The notes under the pieces: model-generated
What the model saw: only the letters and a program-made list of their open reading frames with translations
The model's database searches: none
What the model was told of the DNA's origin: nothing
Shown: positions 16,671 to 24,688 of the stretch, one piece after another
Layout of the letters: every line of letters begins with the position of its first letter
Numbering within the stretch: the first letter of the stretch is position 1
Made by a program: the position numbers and the translations under genes
Source of the DNA: Acinetobacter bouvetii
GTDB taxonomy: Bacteria > Pseudomonadota > Gammaproteobacteria > Pseudomonadales > Moraxellaceae
Direction of reading: 5' to 3'
NCBI RefSeq assembly: GCF_902753875.1
Contig: NZ_CADDTS010000023.1
Span: 1-64,000 of the forward strand
Length of the DNA stretch: 64,000 bases

Positions 16671-17396
16671 TTAGTTATCAGTTACACTTTGGATACTATG
16701 AATCTGATTTAAATCAACAATCTTAAAGCTGTTAGCTCCATTTTTATCCCTTTTAAAAATTACTGCATTGGTTTTACTCTGCTCTAAAAGATGATAGAGG
16801 TTCCTTTTTTCTGAATCAGCAACCAAAGTCACCTTCGGTAAATTTGAAATCTCAGCATATTTAAACTCCCCAATAATGACAGCTCCAACAATCAGAAGTC
16901 CCCCCAACAAACCTAACTTAAAATTACGCGTTAATGACTTATCTGTATTTAAAATTAGAATAGTTCCAATCATTGCTCCAAATACCATAGAAAGGATCAT
17001 CGAAATTTTAATACCAATAAAGATTAGAAAAAAACCAAATAAACTGACGATTAAGCATATAAAAAGTAGTAAATTATTTTCATAAGATTTACGATTTTTA
17101 ATCAATAATTTTCGAATTTCTTCAATGTTTTCATATCGAATTTTTATTTTATGTCTATTTTTTTTAGTAATCTTTCCAAAGATCGATTCTAAACCGAAAA
17201 CCACAAATATACTGACAAAAATAAATGCGATCACTTTGATAACATCTAATAAATAGATAGAGGGAGGAATTAAAGACATTACCCATAAAGCATCTAAACG
17301 ATAATAAAAGTATGTTTGAGTAATTACGCAAATTGATAAAGCTACAATCGTTAATAAACTAACAAATTCCGTAATACTTAATTCTTTAAATTTCAT
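16671..17396 (-). CDS. Hypothetical multi-pass membrane protein
   Basis: A 241-residue protein I do not recognise. Hydrophobic segments lie at about residues 10-32, 38-68, 100-125, 127-147 and 157-175, suggesting five or so membrane spans. A basic cytoplasmic loop (~72-98) separates the second and third. The last ~60 residues are soluble and predicted to be beta/alpha mixed. The gene is richer in A and T than its neighbours and sits 57 bases from the IS30 element, which hints at a recently acquired or poorly conserved gene. No catalytic motif is visible. Confidence 0.65.
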   Translation of the reverse strand: MKFKELSITEFVSLLTIVALSICVITQTYFYYRLDALWVMSLIPPSIYLLDVIKVIAFIFVSIFVVFGLESIFGKITKKNRHKIKIRYENIEEIRKLLIKNRKSYENNLLLFICLIVSLFGFFLIFIGIKISMILSMVFGAMIGTILILNTDKSLTRNFKLGLLGGLLIVGAVIIGEFKYAEISNLPKVTLVADSEKRNLYHLLEQSKTNAVIFKRDKNGANSFKIVDLNQIHSIQSVTDN

Positions 17397-17452
17397 ATTT
17401 TTATCAAATAATTTAAATCAATCTAAAGTATATATTTTCAATTCTTTATTCA

Positions 17453-18500
17453 CTTAGATTAGCATTTGAAGTGCAACACCATGTTCTTGGAATAATACCT
17501 GACTCGGGCTTCTAAATCCGAGTCTTTTTCTTGGGCGATGATTCAAACGTTGAGTGATTTCTGAAATATAAGCATCCGAATACCTATTCAAATCACTGCC
17601 TTTCTTAATATATTGCCTGATTAAACCATTCGTATTTTCATTCGTTCCTCTTTGCCAAGCGCTATACGGATCAGCGAAATACCAGTCTATTTCCAGTGCT
17701 TGAGCAGCATGCTCATGCAGGCTGAACTCTTTGCCATTATCTGCAGTAATTGTCTTGAGTCGATCTTTTATTGGCTTAAGAAGGCTGATCGTTGCTTGGC
17801 AAACTTCCTCTGCTTTGCGTGAGCCACACTTTTTCAGCCATAAGTAACCTGTCTTCCGGTCTACAATCGACACTAAGGATTGCTGATGTTTCTTGCCTAC
17901 AATCGTATCTATTTCCAGATCACCAAAGCGAGTCCGGTATTCAATCTCAATGGGTCTATCATGAATGCTTTTACGATTACTCAGCTGACCGCGGGTTTCA
18001 GGAAAGCCATATTTACGCTTTCTTTGATTTCTGAATCGCAGGTGATGAAAGAGCGTACCACCCTTGTTTTTATCTAGCCGTATAAAACGATAAATTGAAT
18101 GCAAACTGATTGGAACATGAGAGGCTATCTGTTCAGGACTCCATTGAAGATGAAGGTAGGCAATAATTTGTACCCACATTTCAGAAGGAATTCTTTTAGG
18201 GTTGGAGCATTGACGTCTTAGGGCAATTTTATTTGCGTGTTGAGCAAAATAACCGTTTCTAGCTCGATTACGATTGATTTCCCTAGAAATGGTTGAAGGT
18301 GAACGATTCAGTCTGCAAGCGATATGACGCTTAGAAAAACCTTCACGTAACAAGGCATAAATCTGATATCTTTCTTCTAGAGTGAGATGAGTATAGTTCA
18401 TGATGCAACTTTGACTTTGGTCGGTCGGAAGCAAAATGCTAGCTCATCTTGCTTCCTTCCAATAATTTAATCTCTGTTGCACTTCATTTGAGAATCTAAG
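17453..18500 (-). mobile_element. Complete IS30-family insertion sequence with 3-bp target duplication
   Basis: This 1048-base element has imperfect terminal inverted repeats of about 26 bases: both ends start CTTAGATT, differ over the next few bases, then share TGAAGTGCAACA. The three bases TCA flank it on both sides (17450-17452 and 18501-18503), the short duplication expected of IS30 elements. It carries one transposase gene and nothing else. It landed in the spacer between a membrane-protein gene and the terminator of the NlpE-like gene, so no coding frame was broken. Confidence 0.94.
17454..18401 (-). CDS. IS30-family transposase
   Basis: A 315-residue DDE transposase. The N-terminal ~60 residues carry the IS30 helix-turn-helix (Leu-Thr-Leu-Glu-Glu-Arg-Tyr-Gln-Ile, then Ser-Pro-Ser-Thr-Ile-Ser-Arg-Glu). 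The catalytic core shows Asp in Asp-Leu-Glu-Ile-Asp-Thr-Ile-Val-Gly, Asp in Thr-Ala-Asp-Asn-Gly-Lys-Glu, and Glu in Arg-Gly-Thr-Asn-Glu-Asn-Thr-Asn-Gly, so it looks active. The frame stays open 11 codons further up, but Met-Asn-Tyr-Thr-His is the usual family start. The stop codon lies inside the terminal inverted repeat. Confidence 0.94.
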   Translation of the reverse strand: MNYTHLTLEERYQIYALLREGFSKRHIACRLNRSPSTISREINRNRARNGYFAQHANKIALRRQCSNPKRIPSEMWVQIIAYLHLQWSPEQIASHVPISLHSIYRFIRLDKNKGGTLFHHLRFRNQRKRKYGFPETRGQLSNRKSIHDRPIEIEYRTRFGDLEIDTIVGKKHQQSLVSIVDRKTGYLWLKKCGSRKAEEVCQATISLLKPIKDRLKTITADNGKEFSLHEHAAQALEIDWYFADPYSAWQRGTNENTNGLIRQYIKKGSDLNRYSDAYISEITQRLNHRPRKRLGFRSPSQVLFQEHGVALQMLI

Positions 18501-18505
18501 TCAAT

Positions 18506-18532
18506 AAAAAACCCTCATAATGAGGGCCTTAA
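18506..18532 (-). terminator. Terminator of the NlpE-like gene
   Basis: The hairpin CCCTCAT-TA-TGAGGG is followed on the minus strand by six T residues. It starts a few bases after the stop codon at 18536 and was spared by the IS30 insertion six bases away. Confidence 0.75.
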
Positions 18533-18535
18533 AAC

Positions 18536-18985
18536 TTAAGCTAACTTCTCTAAAACAAAATCGCTTTGCATTTGATAGCGTTTACCTGTTTGATCTGCCC
18601 GGATTTCCAAAACTTTTTCTTCCAGATCTACATACAGTAAATTGCGTTTGGCAACATGTACCAGCTCAACTTTGCTCTCATCTTTAGCATCAAAACGAAG
18701 CTGTCCCCTTAAGGTTTCAACTTCATTATGACCACTCAAACTTTCACGCGTTAAGGTGTAGGTTTTGTCTTCATGCAGTTCTAGCGCAACAGCCATGCCC
18801 GGACAGTCTTCACAACGTGAAAGACAGCCCATACACGGTGTTGTACCTTCATATTTTCCAGCCCATGCTGCAACTTGCTTTTGCGACTCTATCGATGTTT
18901 GGCCTTGATTATCTGATTGATTGGTATCCTGACAACCGAGTAATGCCGTACTCGTCATCAAAGGAATCAACATCACTTTTTTCAT
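18536..18985 (-). CDS. NlpE-like copper-resistance lipoprotein
   Basis: A 149-residue lipoprotein related to the N-terminal domain of NlpE. The signal peptide ends in the lipobox Leu-Leu-Gly-Cys18, so Cys18 should be lipidated. A second cluster, Cys51-x2-Cys54-x3-Cys58-x2-Cys61, holds the Cys-x-x-Cys pairs typical of NlpE and of metal or disulfide sensing. In E. coli NlpE relays surface and copper stress to the Cpx system. This protein lacks the C-terminal OB domain, as many homologues do. It is monocistronic with its own terminator. Confidence 0.85.
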   Translation of the reverse strand: MKKVMLIPLMTSTALLGCQDTNQSDNQGQTSIESQKQVAAWAGKYEGTTPCMGCLSRCEDCPGMAVALELHEDKTYTLTRESLSGHNEVETLRGQLRFDAKDESKVELVHVAKRNLLYVDLEEKVLEIRADQTGKRYQMQSDFVLEKLA

Positions 18986-19061
18986 ACAGCATCTACAACC
19001 AATAAATTTGCAGGAAAAATAACATAATTAATTGCCATATTTCCAAGCAAAATGTTGCAAA

Positions 19062-20312
19062 TTAAAACCAGCCCTTACGACCACGTAAAACCTGATCTGC
19101 ACAGCGTAAGGTTTCCTGTGTTAAACCCCATAAACGATAATCTCCGGTGATCGAAGCCACAGGGAAATTATGGGTATAGGCAAAGCTTAATCCACGTTCA
19201 GGGTCACACCACGCTCCAGAACCGTTAAATCCCATATGACCAAAGCCTTGGGATGATTTACCCAGGGTCAGTACCCGGTGATAACCTAAGCGCCAATGCA
19301 GCGGTAAAGGCATGATACGGTCACGTTTGGTGTATTGCACTGTACTCAGCTCACGCATGACCGATGGACGAATCAGTTGCTGCCCATTCCATTGACCATC
19401 ATTAGCAAGCATGGCATAGATTTTTGCCAGACTATTGACTGTGAAAACGCCATTCGCCGCAGGAATGACCGCTTTTAAACCTTGATCGCTAAAAAAGGAA
19501 AAATGCTTCATGCCTTTGGGAATCATGGCATCCTGAAAGTCTTGTGAACTTTGTCCACTCAGTTCAATCAGCTTGTCGAATGGTGATGCTTTACGTGGTG
19601 TTTTAGATGTCTTGCTTTGCTGTATTGGCTTTTTATTTTGCGGAAATAATCGTGCCACACGCTGCAGTTCAGTCTCCGGTACACCAAAATATGCACCATC
19701 TAAAGCTAAAGGTTCAACCAAATAAGTTTGCATCAATTCTGCTAAAGGCTTTCCTGTAGCTCTTTCTAATACGCCACCCACTTGCCAGCCAAAGGTTAAG
19801 GGCTGATAGGCTGCCGCGGTTCCCGCAGCAAATCGGGGCTTTGCTTTAGCTACCACATCCAGCATATGCGACCAATCGGTCATTTCTACTGCCGCGGCAA
19901 TGTTATTCCGGATGTCGTATAAACCACTTTGATGGCTCAGCATATGCCTTAAGGTGATTTTATCTTTACCGTTTTGCCCAAATTCAGGCCAATACTTGGC
20001 AACAGGTGTATCGTAATCCAATAATCCTTCACTGACCAAAATATGGGTCAAGGTTGAAAGTACCCCTTTGCCCGTGGAATAACAAACCGCTAAGGTATCA
20101 CTTTGCCAGTTTTCAGTTTCAGATTTTTTGCCGGTGTATATATCAATGACTTTATGGCCCTGAAAATATACTGCTAAAGCTGCACCACCCTGTTTAGCTC
20201 GTGCATCCTGCATACGACTGAATTGTTGCGCCAGATCTATGAACCGTGCATCCACATGCCCTTGATAATTCTGAGTCTGGGCAAAAAGGTAATTTTTGAG
20301 TTGTTGCATCAT
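19062..20312 (-). CDS. Serine hydrolase, beta-lactamase class C / family VIII esterase type
   Basis: A 416-residue protein with the penicillin-binding-like fold. The nucleophile motif is Ser79-Thr-Gly-Lys82. A Tyr in Ala-Ala-Tyr-Gln-Pro takes the place of the Tyr-x-Asn motif, and a His-Met-Gly segment near the C-terminus takes the place of Lys-Thr-Gly. This pattern fits EstB-like carboxylesterases rather than true AmpC enzymes. There is no clear signal peptide, so it is probably cytoplasmic. It follows the MaoC-like gene across a terminator, so it is a separate unit. A link to lipid metabolism is suggested only by position. Confidence 0.87.
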   Translation of the reverse strand: MMQQLKNYLFAQTQNYQGHVDARFIDLAQQFSRMQDARAKQGGAALAVYFQGHKVIDIYTGKKSETENWQSDTLAVCYSTGKGVLSTLTHILVSEGLLDYDTPVAKYWPEFGQNGKDKITLRHMLSHQSGLYDIRNNIAAAVEMTDWSHMLDVVAKAKPRFAAGTAAAYQPLTFGWQVGGVLERATGKPLAELMQTYLVEPLALDGAYFGVPETELQRVARLFPQNKKPIQQSKTSKTPRKASPFDKLIELSGQSSQDFQDAMIPKGMKHFSFFSDQGLKAVIPAANGVFTVNSLAKIYAMLANDGQWNGQQLIRPSVMRELSTVQYTKRDRIMPLPLHWRLGYHRVLTLGKSSQGFGHMGFNGSGAWCDPERGLSFAYTHNFPVASITGDYRLWGLTQETLRCADQVLRGRKGWF

Positions 20313-20350
20313 TCCATCCCTAGAAATCAGTTTTTATCAGCTTAAAGTAA

Positions 20351-20384
20351 AAAAGCCTAAATCAAGAATGACTTAGGCTTTCAT
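20351..20384 (-). terminator. Terminator of the hydratase gene
   Basis: The arms AAGCCTAA / TTAGGCTT surround a 12-base loop, and a run of T follows on the minus strand. It lies directly after the MaoC-like stop codon. Confidence 0.8.
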
Positions 20385-20385
20385 C

Positions 20386-21240
20386 TTAAAGTGCTTTCAC
20401 ACTTCCAGTGACATGCGGCTTTTTGTTTTTACTGTTTCGAATTGCAAATTCTGTATTTTTCGCTTCTTGCGCGGTTAAAAACTCGACTTTGGAAGGAAGA
20501 TACATTGGTAGTTTAAACCAGACATCCGCTTCATAACTGTCAGGCAAGTTTAAACTGGCCAGAGCTTTGGCCTTGCTCCACATGCCGTGTGCAATCGCCT
20601 GTTTAAATCCAAAAGCTTTGGCGGTAATGGCGTGAATGTGAATCAGGTTAAAGTCACCAGACGTTAACGCGTAACGGCGGCCGGTATTTTCAGACACATT
20701 CCATTCTGCACTGACTTCATAATTCGGAGCTTTACTTTCCACCACTTTCGGTGCAGCTTTAGTTTCAGTTTTTTGGCGTGCCAGATAAGTGGTCGTACCT
20801 TCCATCACCACGTCATTCCCCACTTTAGCCGTGGTAATAAAATCAAACTGCACACCCTTATCATGTGGCTTTAAATCACCAAATTTGCATGACAAGCTCA
20901 GCTGTTCATTCACGCCGACTTTACGACTTTGTTTAATCTGATTGCGGATATGCACCAAACCTAAAATCGCAAATGGAAATGCTTCTTGCGTCATCATGTG
21001 CATTTGCAGGCTTTGTGAAAGTACAGCCAGATAAATTGCGGGAATATAGCCGTTATTTTTAAAGCCACAGACTTCGTTATACGCTTTTAAATGCTTTTGA
21101 TCGACTTTGAATAAATCCACCACATATTCAACTTGCGGCAGAACTTTTTCACCTTTGGGCTTTTTGAAGATCAAGCCTTGAATCACTTTTGGATAGGCTA
21201 AATAAGGTTTTGGAAGTTGACTAAAATGGCGCGTATTCAT
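20386..21240 (-). CDS. MaoC-like (R)-specific enoyl-CoA/enoyl-thioester hydratase
   Basis: A 284-residue protein with two hot-dog halves. The C-terminal half carries the hydratase-2 signature Ser-Gly-Asp-Phe-Asn-Leu-Ile-His (residues ~193-200) followed by Ala-His-Gly-Met. The Asp and His are the catalytic pair that adds water to a trans-2-enoyl thioester. The N-terminal half lacks the motif, as in double-hot-dog enzymes such as mycobacterial HtdX. It stands downstream of a FabG4-like gene and near a divergent thiolase, the same trio as Rv0241c-Rv0242c-Rv0243. It should act on fatty acyl thioesters in the cytoplasm; chain length and carrier are unknown. Confidence 0.85.
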   Translation of the reverse strand: MNTRHFSQLPKPYLAYPKVIQGLIFKKPKGEKVLPQVEYVVDLFKVDQKHLKAYNEVCGFKNNGYIPAIYLAVLSQSLQMHMMTQEAFPFAILGLVHIRNQIKQSRKVGVNEQLSLSCKFGDLKPHDKGVQFDFITTAKVGNDVVMEGTTTYLARQKTETKAAPKVVESKAPNYEVSAEWNVSENTGRRYALTSGDFNLIHIHAITAKAFGFKQAIAHGMWSKAKALASLNLPDSYEADVWFKLPMYLPSKVEFLTAQEAKNTEFAIRNSKNKKPHVTGSVKAL

Positions 21241-21264
21241 ACTGAACCTTTGAGAAGTTTTATC

Positions 21265-21405
21265 TTTATGAAGTTCCCTCTCTTCTTAGGAGAGGGTTAG
21301 GGAGAGGTTTTAAACTTTCCCTTTGGTTTTTTAATCCCTCCCAGCCTCCCTTTAAAAAGGGAGGAGAAGTCCCCCTTTGAAAAAGGGGGATTTAGGGGGA
21401 TTCTT
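21265..21405. repeat. Palindromic spacer repeat cluster A
   Basis: The spacer holds three back-to-back hairpins: CCCTCTC/GAGAGGG (about 21269-21290), CCTCCCTTT/AAAGGGAGG (about 21341-21364) and TCCCCCTTT/AAAGGGGGA (about 21370-21390). The last shares a block with the spacer at 51462-51500 differing at only a few bases. This is the look of a dispersed REP-type repeat. It lies between two cotranscribed genes, so it could also cap or slow decay of the upstream messenger. Confidence 0.7.
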
Positions 21406-22795
21406 AAGCCCCTAACAAGCTTTGACCACAAACACGTACAACGTTGCCATTTAAACCTGTAGAAGCAGAAGATGCAAATAATGCAATGGTTTCAGCAACA
21501 TCAACCGGTAAACCACCTTGGCTCATTGAGTTCATGCGGCGACCCGCTTCACGAATGGCAAATGGAATCGCTGCTGTCATTTGGGTTTCAATGAAACCTG
21601 GTGCAACTGCGTTGATCGTTACGCCATTTTTCAAGATAGGTGCAGTAAATTTCACCACACCGATCACACCTGCTTTAGAAGCAGCATAGTTAGTTTGACC
21701 CAAGTTACCGGCAATCCCTGAAATCGAAGATACGCAGACAATGCGACCATTGGCATTAAAGCCATCATTGGCTAGCAAGTAATCGTTCACACGTTCAATC
21801 GCAGACAGGTTGATGTTAATCACCAGATCCCAAAGCTCAGGCTTCATATTGGCCAAAGTCTTGTCACGGGTAATACCGGCATTGTGAACAATAATATCCA
21901 GACCGCCTTGAGCTGCTGCCGCAGCTTTGATTTTTTCACCCGCATCCGCAGCAGTGATATCAATAGCTAATGTAGAACCGCCAATTTCACCCGCTACACG
22001 GTCAAGGTCTGCTTGTTGTTGTGGCACATCTAAACAGATCACATGCGCGCCATCACGAGACAATACATGAGCAATTGCTTCACCAATACCACGGCTTGCA
22101 CCCGTGACCACCGCAGTTTTACCTGCCAGTGGTTTTGCCCAGTCCACATCCACAGCATCTGCTTTAGATACACGAATCACCTGACCAGACACATAAGCAG
22201 AACGTGGTGACAAAGCAAAACGAACTGTAGATTCAAGGTTCGCCTCTGCACCTTCATCGACATACACCAGTTGAGCAGCGATACCTTTTTTGAATTCTTT
22301 ACCTACAGATTTGACAAAACCTTCCAAAGCACGTTGTGCAATGGCTTGTTTAACCGTTTTTGCAGTTTCTGGTGTAGTGCCTACTACAACTACACGACCA
22401 GAAGACTGGATTTGACGGGCAATTGGATTAAAGAAAGCATAAAGCTCATGCAACTGTTCTGAATTTTGAATACCCGATGCATCAAAAATCACGGCTTTAA
22501 ACTTGGATTCTTTATCACCTTCATTAAACGCACTCAGGCTTAAACCTGCTTTAGCCGCCGCTTGCTGCAGTTCTGCATTGTTACCTGCATAGCTGTTGGC
22601 ATGAATATTTGCCAAAACTTGTGCAATTGAACCGGATAAAGTCGAAGCTGGCGCCGCACCAAACAAAACTGCACCCTTAACTACAGGTGTAGCAGATTCA
22701 AAACGCTCTAAGAAAGTTGGTGATGGCAAACCTAAATTTTTGATGACAAATTTACCAATAGGAGATTTTGCGAATGTTTGGTATTGATCAGTCAT
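21404..22795 (-). CDS. FabG4-like two-domain 3-oxoacyl reductase
   Basis: A 463-residue protein. Residues 1-220 are a degenerate, flavodoxin-like nucleotide-binding domain without its own catalytic set. Residues 221-463 are a classical short-chain dehydrogenase with Thr-Gly-Ala-Ser-Arg-Gly-Ile-Gly at 231-238, Asn-Ala-Gly at 305-307, the catalytic Ser at 356-357, Tyr370 and Lys374. The length and layout match high-molecular-weight FabG4 (about 454 residues), which reduces 3-oxoacyl-CoA or -ACP with NADH. It is the first gene of the pair with the MaoC-like hydratase and is divergent from the thiolase, sharing a 241-base control region. Confidence 0.9.
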   Translation of the reverse strand: MTDQYQTFAKSPIGKFVIKNLGLPSPTFLERFESATPVVKGAVLFGAAPASTLSGSIAQVLANIHANSYAGNNAELQQAAAKAGLSLSAFNEGDKESKFKAVIFDASGIQNSEQLHELYAFFNPIARQIQSSGRVVVVGTTPETAKTVKQAIAQRALEGFVKSVGKEFKKGIAAQLVYVDEGAEANLESTVRFALSPRSAYVSGQVIRVSKADAVDVDWAKPLAGKTAVVTGASRGIGEAIAHVLSRDGAHVICLDVPQQQADLDRVAGEIGGSTLAIDITAADAGEKIKAAAAAQGGLDIIVHNAGITRDKTLANMKPELWDLVININLSAIERVNDYLLANDGFNANGRIVCVSSISGIAGNLGQTNYAASKAGVIGVVKFTAPILKNGVTINAVAPGFIETQMTAAIPFAIREAGRRMNSMSQGGLPVDVAETIALFASSASTGLNGNVVRVCGQSLLGA

Positions 22796-23036
22796 GTTTA
22801 TTATCTCTCATACAAATTAATTTATGATGGCATTGAAGATATTCTTTTAACTTCAAGATGATGTCAGGCACTTATATTTCAATAGTTCCATCAGTTTCCA
22901 CAGAATAATACTTGAGTTAAACAATGGATGTCTTGACCCGAATGCTTTGCCTAATGTCATTTTAGTCAATTTACCCTCTGGTTGATTATGCTAATGTACC
23001 CAACAAGAAGATCATCTACATGCTTGGAAAAGCCTT

Positions 23037-24557
23037 ATGAGCAAAATAACTCAAGAAAATCCAGCAGTCGAAAAATCTGCTACGGAAACTGTGTCAAATA
23101 CATCAAAGCGTACAACTCGTACCACTAAAAGTTCAGGCACAGCAACAAAGTCAGCAAGCAATACGACTAAAACGACCCAACCTCGTTCTACGTCTACTCG
23201 TAGTAAAACTACAGCTTCAGCATCTAAAACTGTTTCAAAATCAACAACTCAAACGTCTGTTCAACAGGATAAATCCATGAGTCAAAACACTGTTCGCCGC
23301 GTTGCTATTATCGGTGGTAATCGTATTCCTTTCGCTCGTTCTAATGGCGCTTACTTTACTGCTTCAAACAGCGATATGTTTACTGCAGCATTAAATGGTC
23401 TGGTGGAACGCTTTAACCTTCAAGGTCAACGCCTGGGGGAAGTGGTTGCGGGCGCAGTACTTAAACATAGCCGTGACTTTAACATGACTCGTGAGTGCGT
23501 ATTAAATACTGAACTTGCTCCTGAAACACCTGCTTACGATATTCAACAAGCATGTGGTACTGGCTTACAGGCTGCATTCTTGGTTGCCAACAAAATTGCA
23601 CTAGGTCAAATTGAAGTGGGTGTTGCTGGTGGTGTAGATACCACTTCTGATGCACCAATTGCTTTTGGTGACGGTTTACGTAAAGCTTTGCTTGAACTGA
23701 ACATCGCAAAAACAGGTAAAGACCGCCTTAAAGCATTAACCAAAATTAATGTTAAAGATTTAATGGATGCACCAAAAAATGGTGAGCCACGTACTGGCCT
23801 TTCAATGGGTGACCACCAAGCAATTACCACGCTTGAATGGGGTATTTCGCGTGAAGCACAAGACGAACTTGCTGCATCTTCACACCAAAAAATGGCAGCA
23901 GCATATGAAGAAGGTTTCTTCGATGACTTGATTACGCCATTCTTGGGTTTAGAGCGTGACAATAACTTACGTGCAGACTCATCTGTAGAGAAACTGGCAA
24001 AATTAAAGCCTGCTTTTGGTAAAGGCGATGCGCGTACCATGACAGCGGGTAACTCTACGCCACTGACTGACGGCGCATCTTGCGTGCTATTGGCGTCTGA
24101 AGAATGGGCAAAAGCCAATGGTCACGAAGTGCTTGCTTACTTAACTTTCCAAGAAACGGCGGCAGTTGACTTTGTAGAGAAGAAAGAAGGCTTATTGATG
24201 GCGCCTGCTTATGCCGTTCCACGTATGCTTGAACGTGCTGGTATTACCCTTCAAGATTTCGATTACTACGAAATTCACGAAGCATTTGCTTCTCAGGTTC
24301 TTTCTACCCTTAAAGCATGGGAAGATCCAAAATTCTGTAAAGAACGTTTAGGCTTAGATGCTCCACTGGGTTCTATTGACCGTAGCAAATTGAACGTTAA
24401 AGGCTCATCTCTTGCAGCAGGTCACCCATTCGCTGCTACGGGTGGTCGTATCATTGCAACTGCTGCCAAGCTGCTGAATCAAAAAGGTTCAGGTCGTATT
24501 CTTGTTTCGATCTGTGCTGCGGGTGGTCAAGGTGTAACTGCGATCATTGAAAAATAA
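23037..24557 (+). CDS. Acetyl-CoA acetyltransferase (thiolase) with Ser/Thr/Lys-rich N-terminal extension
   Basis: A 506-residue thiolase of the FadI/FadA2 type. The core (residues ~86-506) shows the acyl-accepting Cys173 in Gln-Ala-Cys-Gly-Thr-Gly, His-Glu-Ala-Phe-Ala, Gly-His-Pro-Phe-Ala-Ala-Thr-Gly and the C-terminal Cys-Ala-Ala-Gly-Gly-Gln-Gly. Residues 1-80 are an extension almost entirely of Ser, Thr, Lys, Arg, Ala and Gln. Two starts are credible: ATG 23037 with GGAAAAG upstream, and ATG 23277 (Met81) with AGGA six bases upstream, which gives a normal 426-residue thiolase. It catalyses reversible condensation or cleavage of acyl-CoA and should work with the divergent ketoreductase and hydratase genes. 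Confidence 0.92.
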   Translation: MSKITQENPAVEKSATETVSNTSKRTTRTTKSSGTATKSASNTTKTTQPRSTSTRSKTTASASKTVSKSTTQTSVQQDKSMSQNTVRRVAIIGGNRIPFARSNGAYFTASNSDMFTAALNGLVERFNLQGQRLGEVVAGAVLKHSRDFNMTRECVLNTELAPETPAYDIQQACGTGLQAAFLVANKIALGQIEVGVAGGVDTTSDAPIAFGDGLRKALLELNIAKTGKDRLKALTKINVKDLMDAPKNGEPRTGLSMGDHQAITTLEWGISREAQDELAASSHQKMAAAYEEGFFDDLITPFLGLERDNNLRADSSVEKLAKLKPAFGKGDARTMTAGNSTPLTDGASCVLLASEEWAKANGHEVLAYLTFQETAAVDFVEKKEGLLMAPAYAVPRMLERAGITLQDFDYYEIHEAFASQVLSTLKAWEDPKFCKERLGLDAPLGSIDRSKLNVKGSSLAAGHPFAATGGRIIATAAKLLNQKGSGRILVSICAAGGQGVTAIIEK

Positions 24558-24575
24558 TTTGAATCTTTGATTCAG

Positions 24576-24606
24576 GAAAGCTCCTCGATTGAGGGGCTTT
24601 TTTATT
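24576..24606 (+). terminator. Terminator of the thiolase gene
   Basis: A ten-base stem AAAGCTCCTC / GAGGGGCTTT with one G-T pair, loop GATT and a T run, 20 bases after the stop codon. Confidence 0.85.
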
Positions 24607-24688
24607 AGCTATTTTTATTTTTAAATCCTCTATATTCAGCAAGATATTTTTATATACAATTGAATTAACTTAGAATTTTAAATAATCA

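Noticed and set aside
128..17452. Composite transposon bounded by the two IS30 copies
   Set aside because: The segment carries murB and dnaX in ordinary order and is too large and too housekeeping in content. The right copy has its own intact 3-base duplication, which argues for independent insertion.
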